Both the position numbers and the translations under genes were made by a program. 64,000 nucleotides of DNA from Echinarachnius parma (taxonomy: Eukaryota > Echinodermata > Echinoidea > Clypeasteroida > Echinarachniidae): the NCBI GenBank assembly GCA_037951105.1, contig JBAMJV010009067.1, positions 50,865 through 114,864 of the forward strand. The letters run 5' to 3'. Under the pieces are notes generated by a model. The model was not told where the DNA came from. It did not search any database and worked only from the letters and a program-made list of their open reading frames with translations. Positions 22,300 to 34,355 of the stretch are shown piece after piece. The first letter of the stretch is position 1. The number at the start of each line of letters is the position of its first letter.

Positions 22300-23270
22300 A
22301 TGGGCATACTTATGGGCACCCGACTTGTGGGGTACTTGTGCTACTACAAACTGGCGCTTTTCACAACATCTTTGCGACGAAAAAAGGTAACCTTCCGAGT
22401 GTATGGGAGGGTAGAGGTGTGTCTTTAAAAGTATCACTTATGGGGTACAGTTACAGGATTTTATCACATAACTCTTTGAAGCTAAATACGGATTTAAGGC
22501 TATTCCGTAGTGGGGTATATGATGTATTCCCCACAAGAAAAAATACCCCACAAGATTGTACCCACAGGAATGACGGCGTGAGACCACGCACACACACACA
22601 CGCGCACACAAAATAGACATCCCAATAGTAAGTAAAACCCAACAGCAACAAAATAAATAAATAAAAACATCTGGGAAATCGAACAAAGCACACGTCAACA
22701 TAAATTATCATTATTCGATTTCTTGTTCGTTTACTACATTTAGCGGATATGAATATGCATTGTAAAGAACAGTATACAAACTCAGTCTTAGTTACAAATA
22801 CATCATGAATATACACAGTACGTGAACAAATGATGATTCAACAATTCAAGATTGTTAACGTGTTTAAATTACAAAGTTGATGATCAGTCTAATTTAAAGT
22901 GAATAAGTAGTTCCCATGATAACACAAAATGGAAACAAAAGTTACATTAAAGCTCTTTACTAATTTTCTTTTCACCGCCTCCACTTTTTTGTATCGATCT
23001 TCACAAAATCTTTTCTTAAACATTTCTTTTAATCTTTTTGCAAGGCAATTAAAATTTGACCCCGTTGGCCACTCTTTTCATGGTAACCGTACACTGAAGA
23101 GCATGCTTTTATTTGTGTTTCTCCTTTTGTTATGAGTGGAGTTTATTTGTGTTTTTGTTTATCTAATGCAATATTACTAAAAAATCAAATTTACCACTTA
23201 AGCATTACTTTGTTTATTTTGAAAAAGAGTGACAAAAACTAAAGATGATAACAAACAATGTATATTTCGG
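22300..23270. other. Intergenic stretch without recognisable gene
   Basis: A/T-rich. Short ORFs on both strands show no domain or signal beyond composition. A CCCCACAAG / CTTGTGGGG pair near 22530-22555 forms a small hairpin. Confidence 0.45.
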
Positions 23271-23805
23271 AAATAATATCGCTAGTGATATTCGTTTGTC
23301 TCGCAATGTATGGTCAAACTAGGAATCTAAAAGATCATGACGTTTCGTGTGCCGCTGCAACACTTTTGTCAAATGATATTATCTAATGTAGACAATCGGT
23401 ATTTATGCTCTACCGTGGCTCCCAACGCAGAATCTCACATAAGCGAGCACGTACCCGATAGGTCAAAAACGGGCCGCATTGATTGGCCGGTGCACACGGG
23501 CACGCAACCAATCAACGGGACACTGAATCGGTCCGCCTACCGAACCAGCGTACGATACGTCGCCATGACACTCCCCTACAATCCGGCCCCCCACCGGTTG
23601 ATTCGAAACCCACGGTCGGGCCAAGCCATCTTCGCTTATGTGAGATTCTGCGTTGGGAGCCACGGTAGAGCATAAATACCGATGTCTACATTAGATAATA
23701 TCATTTGACAAAGTGTTGCAGCGGCACACGAAACGTCATGATATTTTATATTCCTAGTTTGACCATACATTGCGAGACAAACGAATATCACTAGCGATAT
23801 TATTT
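23271..23805. mobile_element. Foldback element with arms of about 176 bp
   Basis: The left arm 23271-23446 (AAATAATATCGCTAGTGAT at its tip, AATCTCACATAAGCGA at its base) is inverted at 23632-23805 with few mismatches. The 185-bp centre is G/C-rich and unrelated to the flanks. No ORF spans it meaningfully; the ORFs mirrored in the two arms are artefacts. Confidence 0.9.
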
Positions 23806-24760
23806 TCGATACTATATCCACAATGGATAATATATTTACTATTAATGTATATTTCTATATAATGATGACTTTGCAATTAACATAATGCAAATCGGGGTTT
23901 AAATGAAATCTACATTCATCTTCATGAGCTGCTTGTCACTTGGGCCCAGGATTGCGGGTTAAAATGTATGAAATTATACATACAATACCACGTTGTACAA
24001 TATTAGGACCTAATGTTAGGACCTTGGTGTTGTGGGTGTCTATTCGACTGACAAACGCATTGAACGTTATTAACATGATTAACGTGTAAATTCACGAATG
24101 ACTATTTGCATGTATAAGATGATGACATCATAATGAAGGGAACTTGAGCATTCCTATTGGTTGATTACCGATGCTTAATCCGGTATAGTGCACGTTGATA
24201 CGTGGTAACGTGCACTTTAACATAAATGTATGCACGCTGTGTGTGTACAAATGTCCCATAGAGAGCCAAACAAGCTTCGCAGGGGATGGCCTGGGAGTGA
24301 GTAATGTGTGCTAATGCGCTTATTTTGTAATAGGAAAATGCGCAAAGCGCGCATTTATTGTTAACACGCGCTGGCCCTTGTATAAAGTACGCAAGGCCGA
24401 CGATGGCTGGAGGGAACACGCACAATTTGAGCAAGGTCAATTTGGATTAATCAATATGATAACAAAATCAGTTCCTCAAATATTATATACAATATTAAAT
24501 GCACTCGAGAAATTCAAAATATATCGGTGTCTATTCTGGTATATTCAACTCCAAACACTGCACTATTTGTATAGTAGTGCATGGCTATAATGTTCTATAG
24601 TTTAGCATTAATTTTTAAGATTTATAAGATGAGAGGTCATTTAACACGTTTGCTTTCTTAGCACAATACATGTTATGTTCCACATACACACAGTTACATC
24701 TATAATACATACAAACATAAAAGGCCCCGCAAATATACAATTAATGTGTCTTTTTAGACA
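23806..24760. other. Intergenic stretch without recognisable gene
   Basis: A/T-rich, with a duplicated GGACC phrase near 24004-24022 and ATGCGCAAAGCGCGCAT near 24337. Nothing codes convincingly. Confidence 0.4.
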
Positions 24761-25440
24761 CAAACAAATGTTTTATTACATTAACAAATTATTGAAATCC
24801 CAATTAAAACAAAAAACGATGCAATGTGCCGATTAAATGGCGTAAACAGATACATCTCCAACAGGTAATACGACATGAATGATATTTGTATACAGATATA
24901 GATAGGCAAATTACAGTTCCCAGGGGTGGATCTAGCTTTTTGCTAAGGGGGGGGGGTTTGACCCAATGACGATGCGGAGCATCGTCCACGAGCCGCGAAG
25001 CGGCGATTTTTTTTTTGCTATTTTGAACCCCTGTAAGTGATGTTTTCCACATCACATTTTCACTTGGCAGCCCAAGGGGGGGGGGGGGGGTTAAACCCCC
25101 TAAACCCCCCCCCCCCTCCCCGTATATCCGCCACTGGTTCATAATCAATATCATGTACAGCGGCTGATGATGCTGCGCCTACATTCACTTACCATATGTC
25201 GCCCACTAACCACGGTTACTATGGCTACCATATGGATGGTCGTAAAACAATTTAGAAGCATGTTTGCGCATCGATCGACTTCTTTACAATGTCCATGTGT
25301 TTTAAAGTACATGCGTTTCGGAGAACTAAATTTCTAGTAGGAATAACGTCATAAATCGAGCAAGGAAGACAGTACTTACCTGCACAATATAGATAGAAGG
25401 CGATAAAGAGATAATTATCGAGATGCCGATATTGCGCAGT
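24760..25440 (-). repeat. Dispersed repeat with conserved splice-donor-like site, copy A
   Basis: Matches 53405-53770: AACGATGCAATGTGCCGATT, CAGCTGATGATGCTGCGCCT-like and GAGCAAGGAAGACAGTAC blocks occur in the same order. On the minus strand both copies keep GTGCAGGTAAGTACTGTC, a strong 5' splice-site match (about 25365-25386 here). This copy is interrupted at about 24920-25135 by an element with CAGTGGCGGAT-type ends and G/C runs. It could be an old gene fragment or an unclassified repeat. Confidence 0.5.
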
Positions 25441-25499
25441 TATGTTCACCTATATCAGTGTGGCCAGCGAAAAAAATACTATTATGCTAGGGAGCAGCG

Positions 25500-25678
25500 A
25501 AAATTATGCCAAACCCTCTTTCGGAGCCGAGAGTCATTTTTTAGAAAAAAAAGGGGGGGGGGGGGTAGCTATCGTAGAACATTTTTGAAGCCAAGACCAG
25601 GTCCCGTCCCAAACTTTCGAGGCCTAGACCAGGTCTCCAGTCCCAAATTTTCGAGGTCTAGACCAGGACCCATTGGTT
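25500..25678. repeat. Fragment of GGTCTCGG/CGAAAATTT repeat
   Basis: A G run at about 25552-25565 is followed by three imperfect units of CAGGTC-CAGTCCCAAA-TTTCGAGG-CTAGAC. The family recurs at 50460-50640, 57950-58270, 62140-62240 and 63300-63465. The duplicated block starts right after it. Confidence 0.65.
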
Positions 25679-25870
25679 TGGACGAAGGATAATGAAAATA
25701 TGATGAATAATGAAATGTTCACATTTTCGAGAACATAATTTCTGGCAACCTAATTTCTCACACGTTTTGATGCATGAAAAGAAGAAATTTAAAACAAAAT
25801 TTACATACTGAAACATAATAGGCTTATATTATAAAACAATTATCTGGGTTGTTAATTTATGCCAATTAAC

Positions 25871-26158
25871 GGGGAAAACCCACCACTGCGTTACTCACAT
25901 TGATACCACATTCCGTTGTAAATAATAATGTTAAATACAACGCATACTCAAAGCGGATCATTTATTTATAACAGGCCACTCCAGCTATACACAGAGAATT
26001 GGGAGCCATACAACCATCCTGCTATAACCAATTGAACGGCTGTTTATGCTACTTCATCTTCTGTCTTTTGGGAACAAATACAAGCTTATATTCTACCGTT
26101 ATCAATTGAGAGATACAATTTGAAGCATTATTCTAACAACAACCGCTGATCTGATAAC
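25871..26158 (+). promoter_or_regulatory. Upstream module of family copy 3
   Basis: Essentially identical to 13478-13765, including GGGGAAAACCCACCACTGC. Presumed promoter and 5' UTR. Confidence 0.5.
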
Positions 26159-26340
26159 ATGAAGGGCCTGTTTGTGATAGCAGGTAAGAGCTTATCGTCA
26201 GAATTTTAGTCAAAAATATTCGTATGTATTATCAAGCCTTTATATTTGATATCATGATAGCAATATTGTCTGACTCAAATAAACAACTCTCAGTGGGGTT
26301 TTCTTTTAATTATATGAATATGACTTCCTTACTAGCTTAA

Positions 26341-27141
26341 GGCCCAAAAATAATATTCTTATTGAAAAAAGGTAACATCTTTAGTATTCCATTCCATCAA
26401 CAAGTTCACAAAAATATGTTTCCAGAAAAAAAAAATAATAATTGGAAACGCATCACCATTATAAAGCATGCGTTCATGCGGTCTGAATTACGCAGACTGC
26501 TATGTGTGCGGTGAATTGCAATGTGTGCATAGCGAACGAATCGCCCGGGAAGCGTTTATTTTTTCCGTAACCCTAACGCGTCGGAATTGCCAAAAGCGTG
26601 CTGAAATCTAAGACTAGCTCGCGTGTGTTGATTTACACGCAAGCTATAGCTATTTTATCAATACAATCGTGGCTTCATACACCATGATGACTGTGAGTGT
26701 GATAGAATACGCCTAGATGAATGTTCCTAGTCTCATTGTCGTGGTCGTAGTCCGCATCGAGATCGGCCACTAATTAATGGTCACCCTTGCCCTTGGACTT
26801 GTCTATTTAGTTCGTGTATCGCAGAGCCGAAGATTTTGATGCATAATAGCAGCAGGGGCTAGTCTTGGCTTACCAGCGCGCTTTCACGAGTTTTTGAGGA
26901 AAACTGACGCGTTAGGGTTACGGAAAAGAATCTATTGTTTACAAACGTGCGCGTTAATAGCATTGGCGCACTCGCAAATGGTTGGCCCGTATGGAAATAG
27001 CAGTGGTTCCGTAGGTGGTGGAAATTAATTGCTTTGTTTATGAATTACACAACCCTTTGCAAAATGTTAGGTATCTATTTGATATCACAAAACGGTACCA
27101 AAACATATAATAATGTGTTGTTCTTTACCTCGTGGTCCCCT
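26341..27141. mobile_element. TTAA element, family 2, with nested MITE (copy 3 intron 1)
   Basis: Counterpart of 13948-14748, flanked by TTAA. The nested CCGTAACCCTAACGCGTC element is at 26565-26923. Both entered before the segmental duplication. Confidence 0.8.
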
Positions 27142-27600
27142 TTAATTGGCTTTTATACCAGGCCAGCGCTCATCATTATTCATCATCGTAATACGATCAT
27201 CATCATTCTATCATCACATCATCATACTATGATGATAGTATGATGATGTGACGGTGACGGTGACGGATGTGATGGTAAAAATGACGATGATTAATTATCA
27301 TGATAACGATGGAGGAGAAAAAATCTTATTGTGATTAGAAAGTTTGAAAAAATGAAATGATTTACGCGTATTTTCGAGTTTTGTTATGTTCACTAGCAGT
27401 ATTATGAGTATAACTTTAATTAATAGTATTATTTGTCCTTTAATTATCATGATTAATTTTATTATTATTATTTTCATTATTACTATTATTATTACTTTTT
27501 GTTTTTATTTATATGACATTGTCATCTTGTTATATTACATGTGCTACAGATGTCCTGGTGTTGTTGCTGACGATGTCTCCGCAGCTGCAAGGAGCGTCAG

Positions 27601-28040
27601 TAGCGTCTTTTCGCTCGGCGACGGGACTGCGGCTACGGGGGATTTAAATTAGCTTTGATCGTCCCCGTACTCTGGCTACCGTCGCGATCTATTTGCAGTT
27701 TCGCAATTCTGAATACGCGGGAGTTTCCGCGCTTGCTATAGCATACGGTATAATGCAATACACAATTCACAACATACTGTGCAGCGCATGTACACGAATC
27801 AGTGCATGAAACACGTGTGAGGCAATGTTTATCTAATTTGCATGCGAGCCTCGCCGTCACAGTAAACAAGCGCTCTGATTGGCTGATCACGTACCCCCGT
27901 AGTACCTCTACGCCCGACGTTAATTCGACGAACTACCGTCCTAGGTTTGGCCGCTACGGGGGAATTTTCGCTCTGAGTGCGACCCCCCGCTAAGATTAGC
28001 GTTGTAGCCATAGTCCCGTCGCCGAGCGAAAAGACGCTAA
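27601..28040. mobile_element. 440-bp element with 28-bp inverted ends, inside exon 2
   Basis: The left end begins TAGCGTCTTTTCGCTCGGCG and the right end at 28039 is its exact complement over 28 bases. Copy 2 (15207/15208) and copy 1 have uninterrupted exon 2, so the edges are certain to within a base. No target-site duplication is obvious; one extra A at 28040 follows the right end. GCTACGGGGG / CCGCTACGGG words recur inside. No transposase ORF; superfamily unassigned. Confidence 0.88.
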
Positions 28041-28499
28041 TGACACCGACATCGCAGCAACAAAATGCAACCAGGGATGCTGATGACGTAGCAATCGGAG
28101 CTTTAATCATAGGTACAGTAAACAAAATTGATATAGGTTTTACCGGTCAAATTTGGCAAATTAGCAGTCAAATTCGTTTTTAAATCATTCAAATTCCTAA
28201 GTTTACCTTAGAAATTACATGAATTTGCCCTTACATGATTATATTTTCCTCTAAAATGACATGATATCTAGCCCATTCTTTACCAACTCTTTCTGCAACG
28301 GGGCCATTATCTTGCAGATTCCAATCGACATGACGACATACCAACTGGCTCACCACCCGGCGCACCGACTCCGACGCCGCTGTTCCCATTCCACATACCG
28401 CCCTACGTGTACAAAGTCGTCCTGCCGTGCGTTGGGGTGCTGCTGCTGTGCTGCTGCTGTTGCTGCTGTTGCTTCAAACGCAGTTGCTGTATATATAAT

Positions 28500-28586
28500 C
28501 ACGGGCGTACCCATTCAACTGGGGGGACGATCTATTCATCCATCCCCACCAGTTGAATAGGTATTACGTAAGTCGCTACGCCCGTG
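28500..28586. mobile_element. 87-bp hAT-like MITE in exon 3 of copy 3
   Basis: Identical in position and sequence to 15667-15753. It predates the segmental duplication. Confidence 0.88.
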
Positions 28587-28990
28587 TATGTAATTGAGCA
28601 TGCATGCTGAAATGATGAGATATTAAATGTTGCAAACCTTACTGTTGGCACGGTTGCTTACCGATGCAAAGAGTACCATGGTGATTATATCACATTCTTT
28701 GATAAGAAATGTTCAAATTTATGGGGTGTCTAAAGGGCGCCCTCTTCAATTAACGGCTGCTATACTAATACAAACAGCCTTCCTTTTTCTCTGTCATTCA
28801 AGCATAGTTGAATAGAATCTATTATTTTGTAATGATAACGTACTAGTTTTAGCTAGCTACTAAAATGCAGTTTGAACAAAACTACACTATCCCTTTAATT
28901 GTTGATGTACTGAACGAGCCTTATTAACCGATGAAGTCGTAGAAAATTAAAAATAACAAAGACAAAGAGACATGGGGCTGAATAGTTTTA

Positions 28991-29500
28991 CAGGGTGGCC
29001 CAAAAAACGGAATGGGGTACTTGCCATGAACATGATGATTTGGTTCACGGGATAGGGTATCTTTTACAACAACAAAATTATACCAAGAACAATAATTTTG
29101 GTCGAGTAGTTTTTGTTGAAACCATGTCAGGTTCCCATTTTTGTCAATTTTTACAAAATCAGTGCCTCATAAATCGCACTTCCTGCCCGTCATAAAATCG
29201 AACAACTATATCCCCTTCTCTCGGCACACAGCTGAATGCACACTAAAAATGGTACACGTATTGGTCGTTGTTCGATGCTATGACGGGCAGTAAGTGTGAT
29301 TTATCAAGCACTGACTTGATAATAATTGACACAAATAGGAACCTGACATGGTCTCACTTAAGACATCCTAAATCAAAAACTACTCGATCAAAACTATTGT
29401 TCCTGGTATCATTTTTCCTTTGAAAAGATGGCCTATCGCGTGGACCATCATTTGTATTTATTATGGTAGGTACCCGGTTCCGTTTTTGGGGGCCACCCTG
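28991..29500. mobile_element. CAGGGTGGCC-type foldback MITE, copy 3
   Basis: Duplicate of 16158-16667 with the same ends and internal inverted arms. Confidence 0.85.
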
Positions 29501-30410
29501 TATAGTGGTAAGCAAATGTCTTATTGCCAAATATAGCTGTAACCATACAATGGCAATTAAAACAATTACATTGTGCGATACACAGGGTATATAATATAGA
29601 ACGTTATTATGTCAGTAGAATCGGGTCACTGCCATGCACATAGTTTTAGAATGTGGTATTTCTATATTTCTGGATGTTTTATATTGGCAAATGTAGCTGT
29701 AACTAATGGCAATAAATGGTACGTTATTGTAGTGCAATTGGGTCATGTCATGCACATAGTTTTTAGAATGTAGTATTGTCTACATTTCTGCATGTTTTAT
29801 ATTGCCAGCGTAGCTCATAAGCACTGGAAATAAAAACAAGGAGTTGCCTTTGTGTGCGGCACACAGGGTATATATCATTAAAGAACATAATAATTTCAGT
29901 GAAATCGGGTCACTGCCATGCACATAATTGTAGGTATAAAGCAGACTGTCGATGTGTGTTTTTAACTGTGTTTTTAATATGGTGTTTTTATATATCTTAA
30001 AATTTGTCAATTTCTACTTTCATCTGCTGTTCCTCTCTAGTTTATTTAGTTTGTTTATTCTATGTATAATATTTTGCCATGTAAATTGATATTATTTCAA
30101 TGTGTCATCCAGTGGAGGCAAAATAAAATACATCTACCTACCTATCTGTTTATTTATTTATGGATGTTTTATATTGCCAGGTAAGTGTAGCTCATAACCA
30201 ATGGCAATACAAACAAGGGATTTCCCAGTTGATTGGGGGCTAAATAACCCTTTTAAATTATACACAGATATATAGTTTGTTGTAGTGGAAGTGGGTCATA
30301 GCGCCATGCATGTAGTTTCAGACTGTCAGTGGTTGTATTTTTTGTTCGTTTATGTTTTTATTTTGTTAAGTGAAAGTGGGTCAATTGCCAGACTGACCAT
30401 TAAAACAAAT
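29501..30410 (+). repeat. Degenerate 115-130-bp tandem repeat, block 3
   Basis: Duplicate of 16668-17580; non-coding. Confidence 0.7.
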
Positions 30411-30464
30411 TATTGGGAGGGGGGCTGGGGACCTTGCCTTTTTACGCGGGGGCACAGTTAAGGG

Positions 30465-30684
30465 CCCGGTCACATATCACCGGATAGAGTAAACGGATAG
30501 TAAAATTTCAATCCGTTCTTATGCGTTTCTTGTCGGTTCCTTGTCAGGCGATGTACGTTCTTCTATCCGGCTGAATGTTGTGTGCATGAAGCACTGGAGA
30601 CGACTTCAACACCGGATAATTTTATTTCGCATTTTGTATTTTCGTCGAGCATCCGTTTACGCTATCCGGAGATATGTGACCGGG
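30465..30684. mobile_element. CCCGGTCACATATC inverted-repeat MITE, copy 3
   Basis: Duplicate of 17633-17852. Confidence 0.85.
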
Positions 30685-30929
30685 TCTAAATTATGGAAAT
30701 ATATGTACCCTTTTCGGTGAGGTGGGATGGGGTTCGGGGGGTTACCGTAATTACCCCCACTCCCACCCATATTGTTAATCAAAAAATCTACTACATTTAA
30801 AAGAGTACTTGTCGTATTATTTTAAATTCCGGTTTTTAATTTATTTCTGCATTTTTCAATGTTGACAATAACAAAAACATTTTAGCAATAAAATAATACG
30901 TAATATAAGTAATAACTATAGGTATTCCC

Positions 30930-32060
30930 ATCCATCAATCGTCAATCGAATTCATACAATGATAACTTTAATTTCGTCCCGAGAAGTCTGGAAACTGCAA
31001 TTGCTACTTTCGATTTAGTCATTTACCATTCTAATTGATCAATGGTCATTCAAATTAAAAATTGGCCCAATTCTAATTCGTAATTTTGCAATGGAATTCG
31101 TCCCGACTGGTTAAAAACTTACGATGTGAACTTCAAATTCATCATTGATCATTCAATTTCAATACTTAGTCGTTCAAATTCGTCATGTATAGTCTGGTGC
31201 CCTGGTTCATATGTATTTCCCTATATTGTAGCTCATACAATTCATTTCAAAATTAATAACTTCAATAATAAGTGTTTCTAAAACGATAAACTGATCACAA
31301 AACAATTAATTTCTATAATACAATTTAAAAAACGATAATTGACCAAAAGTTGAATCGATTGATTCATGCAATAAATTTGTGTAAGGAGACACATTCACAT
31401 ATCAAATGTTATTCAAAAACTGTTGAATAGACGATAGACTCAAATTGTGTGAATTTCCAGGACACAAAACAAACATAGACATTGGGTTCAAATATACAAA
31501 GGATAATAATGAAAGAATTATGAAAACAAAGTATCAAATACAGCTTTCCATATTCTTTGACGAATTTGAATGGGAAATAACGAAACTGAATGCACAATGA
31601 CAAAATTGATCATCACATTGAACACCGGCAGGAGCGATCGGACGAAATTGAATAAGCTCTGACTAATGATCGGTATAGCGACGAATTTGATTGCGAAAGA
31701 ACGAAATTGTGTGTGCAATGACGAAATCAAACATTACATTTGACCGGCGAAAGACTTTCCGGACGAAATTAAAATTAACAATTAATGAAATTGAATGACG
31801 ATTGTTTGAAAATGGATAGGAAAACCTGTAATATAACGTTTTTATTATATTTATGATAAGAACTATCATTGTATAAATATTCTGAAGAATCTTTGTAAAA
31901 TATAATCTTCATTAAATTAATTGGTTGATATACCGTACTAGAAAGTAATGTGTGCTCTTAAGTTTCATTTGACATTGGAAATTTCCGTCGCCGTGTACGT
32001 CTTCTAATTTGAGCGTATATATATCGACGATATGTGCGAAGTTTCAACAAAGAAGTGGGA
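30930..32060. repeat. GACGAAATT motif field, block 3
   Basis: Duplicate of 18100-19240 with the same TTCGTC/GACGAA polarity switch. No gene. Confidence 0.55.
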
Positions 32061-32908
32061 GGACTCCCACCTCTTTGGTTACGCGCTGAAGTCGGCGTCC
32101 ACGAACATTAACACCCGCGAATATGCAATTTGATTTTCATTCACTTAATAATATCATTTGTATGAGGATCTTACGATCGGCTGAGAATTTAAAAACCCGC
32201 GAATGTGTTTTGCGTCGCTCAGCGCGAAATCTTAATCGCGCAAACAAATATCAAACAATCATTTTGAGTAGTAAATTTATAAAAAATGCCAACCGTTGGG
32301 GAAAACCCACCACTACGTACATTATTGACAATTATTCCATATTCCGTTATATTTTAGTAAATACATCGCATACTTTATAACTATTATGATAGAAGCGCAA
32401 ATCCATGCTACTCCAGCTATATATAATCATGAAATTGAATGTAATGTAGGCCTATATAATCTACTTATTCTGCCTTTTGGAAACAAATAAAATCTATTTT
32501 TTTCCTGTTACACATATCAACTAATTTATCAGAAATCCAAATAAAAAATAAAAAATAAGAGATACTCGCAAACATAATAGTGATGCTTCTTCCCCCTCAA
32601 AGTATTAAGTATTCGTCTCACTGACTGGTAAAACAAAATGCATGTATCGGTCTGCAGACATAGTCTATAAATCAAATGTTCCCATAGTTACGTACAGACG
32701 CCTCGTGTATGTTTGTCTTCAATACGTACGTACATTCATACATAAATGGACAAGGGTAATGAAAGTATGATGAATAATTTTCACATTCTGATATGTACAT
32801 AATCATTTCTGGCAACCTAATTTTCGCACTTTTTGATAAAAAAGAAGAAGCAAAATGAAATCAAATGCACAAACTGAAAACCCTTCCACATTACATACAG
32901 TACATTAA

Positions 32909-33461
32909 AGGGATAGTTGAGTTTTGGTAGAGAGGGCGCTAGACTACTTTTTTTTTGTGAGGTAATGAAAAACTGAGTGTAAAATTTGAAAGAGCATAAT
33001 ATTTCAATAATAAAATCATCTTTGTTTGATCAAAATCGGTTCAGAGATGGCTGAAATATCCATAAATATAACAATTCGTAATAAAGCTGGGGCCCCGGGT
33101 TTATTAGAGAATTTTGAACCAGCCGTTAAAAATTCAAAAAAATGCTTCCTCTTTTCAAAAAGTTACAAAATAGGTATTTAAATAGTTGTTGGTTATTTCT
33201 CTATCTAATCACTATTTCAACAAAACATCACATGCACAATATTTTATTCAAAATGGTTGAAACCGATGAGTGTTTAGAGAGCGCCCTCTTACGTTTTAAC
33301 GGCTCTTTTTGAATGATAACATGATCTTTATTACGTCATTTGTAATTTTGTGTTCCTTTCTAGTTATAACTATTAGTTTGTAAAGTAATGATGCAGGTTT
33401 TGGTTACTAAAATTCAGTTTCACCAAAACTGTACTCTCCTTACCAGAACTCAACTATCCCT
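32909..33461. mobile_element. TTAA-flanked MITE, family 1 (AGGGATAGTTGAGTTTTGG)
   Basis: TTAA at 32905-32908 and 33462-33465 brackets a 553-bp element with ends AGGGATAGTTGAGTTTTGG and CAGAACTCAACTATCCCT. The duplicated block has a single TTAA at 20061-20064 in identical surroundings, so the insertion happened after the duplication. A TTAA target and duplication is the piggyBac signature. Inside: GAGAGGGCGCTAG, TTTCAGCC-type words and GAGAGCGCCCTCTTA. No ORF. Confidence 0.92.
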
Positions 33462-33923
33462 TTAATAAGGGGTGGTTTTCAGCACTCATTAAACAAAAAC
33501 ACAAAAAGGGTACCTTTTTCAGGTGCACAAGTTTTCGCCTTTTAGAGGCATCGAGGGTAGGTTTTCAAAGCATAACGCCATTTGGGGTGTAAACTTAAAA
33601 AGGTGCAAGTGACAACCCCCCCCCCCCCCCCCCCCGGAGGGGGCTGCCCGCTCTCCCTCAATGGTATTATTCATCTCACTGACTGCACGGTAAAACAAAA
33701 AAACATGCATGTATCGGTCTGCAGACATAGCCTAGAAATACAATGTTGCCATAGTTACGTACTGACGCCTCGTGTTTGTCTTCGTACGTTCAGCTTCCTG
33801 CATAGACTAGTTTCGAGTCCCTCTAACGCATGCTAAACTCCTACCACCCACAATATATAGCGCGCCACTAACGAGAGAAATCTGCACAACGCGAGAGAGG
33901 TCTGGCTAACATCAGTAAATCGA

Positions 33924-34355
33924 GGTAGTTACTTTTGAGCCAAACGTAGCGTGAGGGCCAGGCGTTCATGAATAAACATAAGGTCATGACGTCACGGTAC
34001 GTCATCTGCTCATGAATATTCATAACTAGGATTAGGGTTAGGGTTGGTTTGAGGGATTATAGTTACAATGAAACCAACACCGATCATCAGCCGTTGACGT
34101 GGCCTAGTGGTCACGCTGCCTAGTGGTCACGCTGTGGACATTAACACTTGGGGTCATGGGTTCGAATCCTTTCTTGGACTCTTCTTTTCTTTTGCCATAA
34201 AACATAGCGAGTAGCGGTTCATTTAGTAAATGTATCATGCAGAGTTTTCGCTAAAGTCTGAAATGACGTATCATGATGTCATTACCCTATGATTATTCAT
34301 GAACGCCCAGCCTAGCACTGGCCCTCACGCTACTGTTGGCTCAAAAGTAACTACC
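33924..34355. mobile_element. 432-bp MULE-like MITE carrying tRNA-type boxes
   Basis: The ends GGTAGTTACTTTTGAGCCAA (inverted at 34355) are flanked by the 9-bp GTAAATCGA on both sides (33915-33923, 34356-34364). The paralog has it once, at 20513-20521. A 9-bp duplication fits Mutator-like elements. The interior has TGGCCTAGTGGTCACGCTG (with an extra partial copy) and GGGTTCGAATCC about 60 bases later, resembling the A and B boxes of tRNA promoters. No transposase. Confidence 0.85.

Larger units (their letters stand above)
26159..28556 (+). pseudogene. Family copy 3, exon 2 broken by insertion
   Basis: Exon 1 (26159-26183) and exon 3 (28318-28556, including the C-terminal MITE at 28500-28586) match copy 2. 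Exon 2 starts at 27550 and is intact through the signal peptide to GAS. At 27601 a 440-bp element interrupts it; the frame then reads about 15 foreign codons (VASFRSATG...) to a TAA near 27648. The rest of exon 2 resumes at 28041. The likely product is a signal peptide with a short foreign tail. Removing the insertion as an intron would restore the frame only if cryptic splice sites were used, and I see none that does so exactly. Probably non-functional. Confidence 0.8.

Noticed and set aside
22018-22816. ORFs around the CA-rich stretch, including Cys/Val-rich minus-strand frames
   Set aside because: Low-complexity CA/TG translation and A/T-rich extensions; no conserved motif.
23337-23821. 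Mirrored ORFs in the 23.3-23.8 kb element
   Set aside because: The same peptide appears on both strands because of the inverted arms of the foldback element.
34020-34200. Functional tRNA gene in the MULE-like MITE
   Set aside because: A- and B-box words are present but the first is duplicated, and I could not form acceptor and anticodon stems of a cloverleaf.
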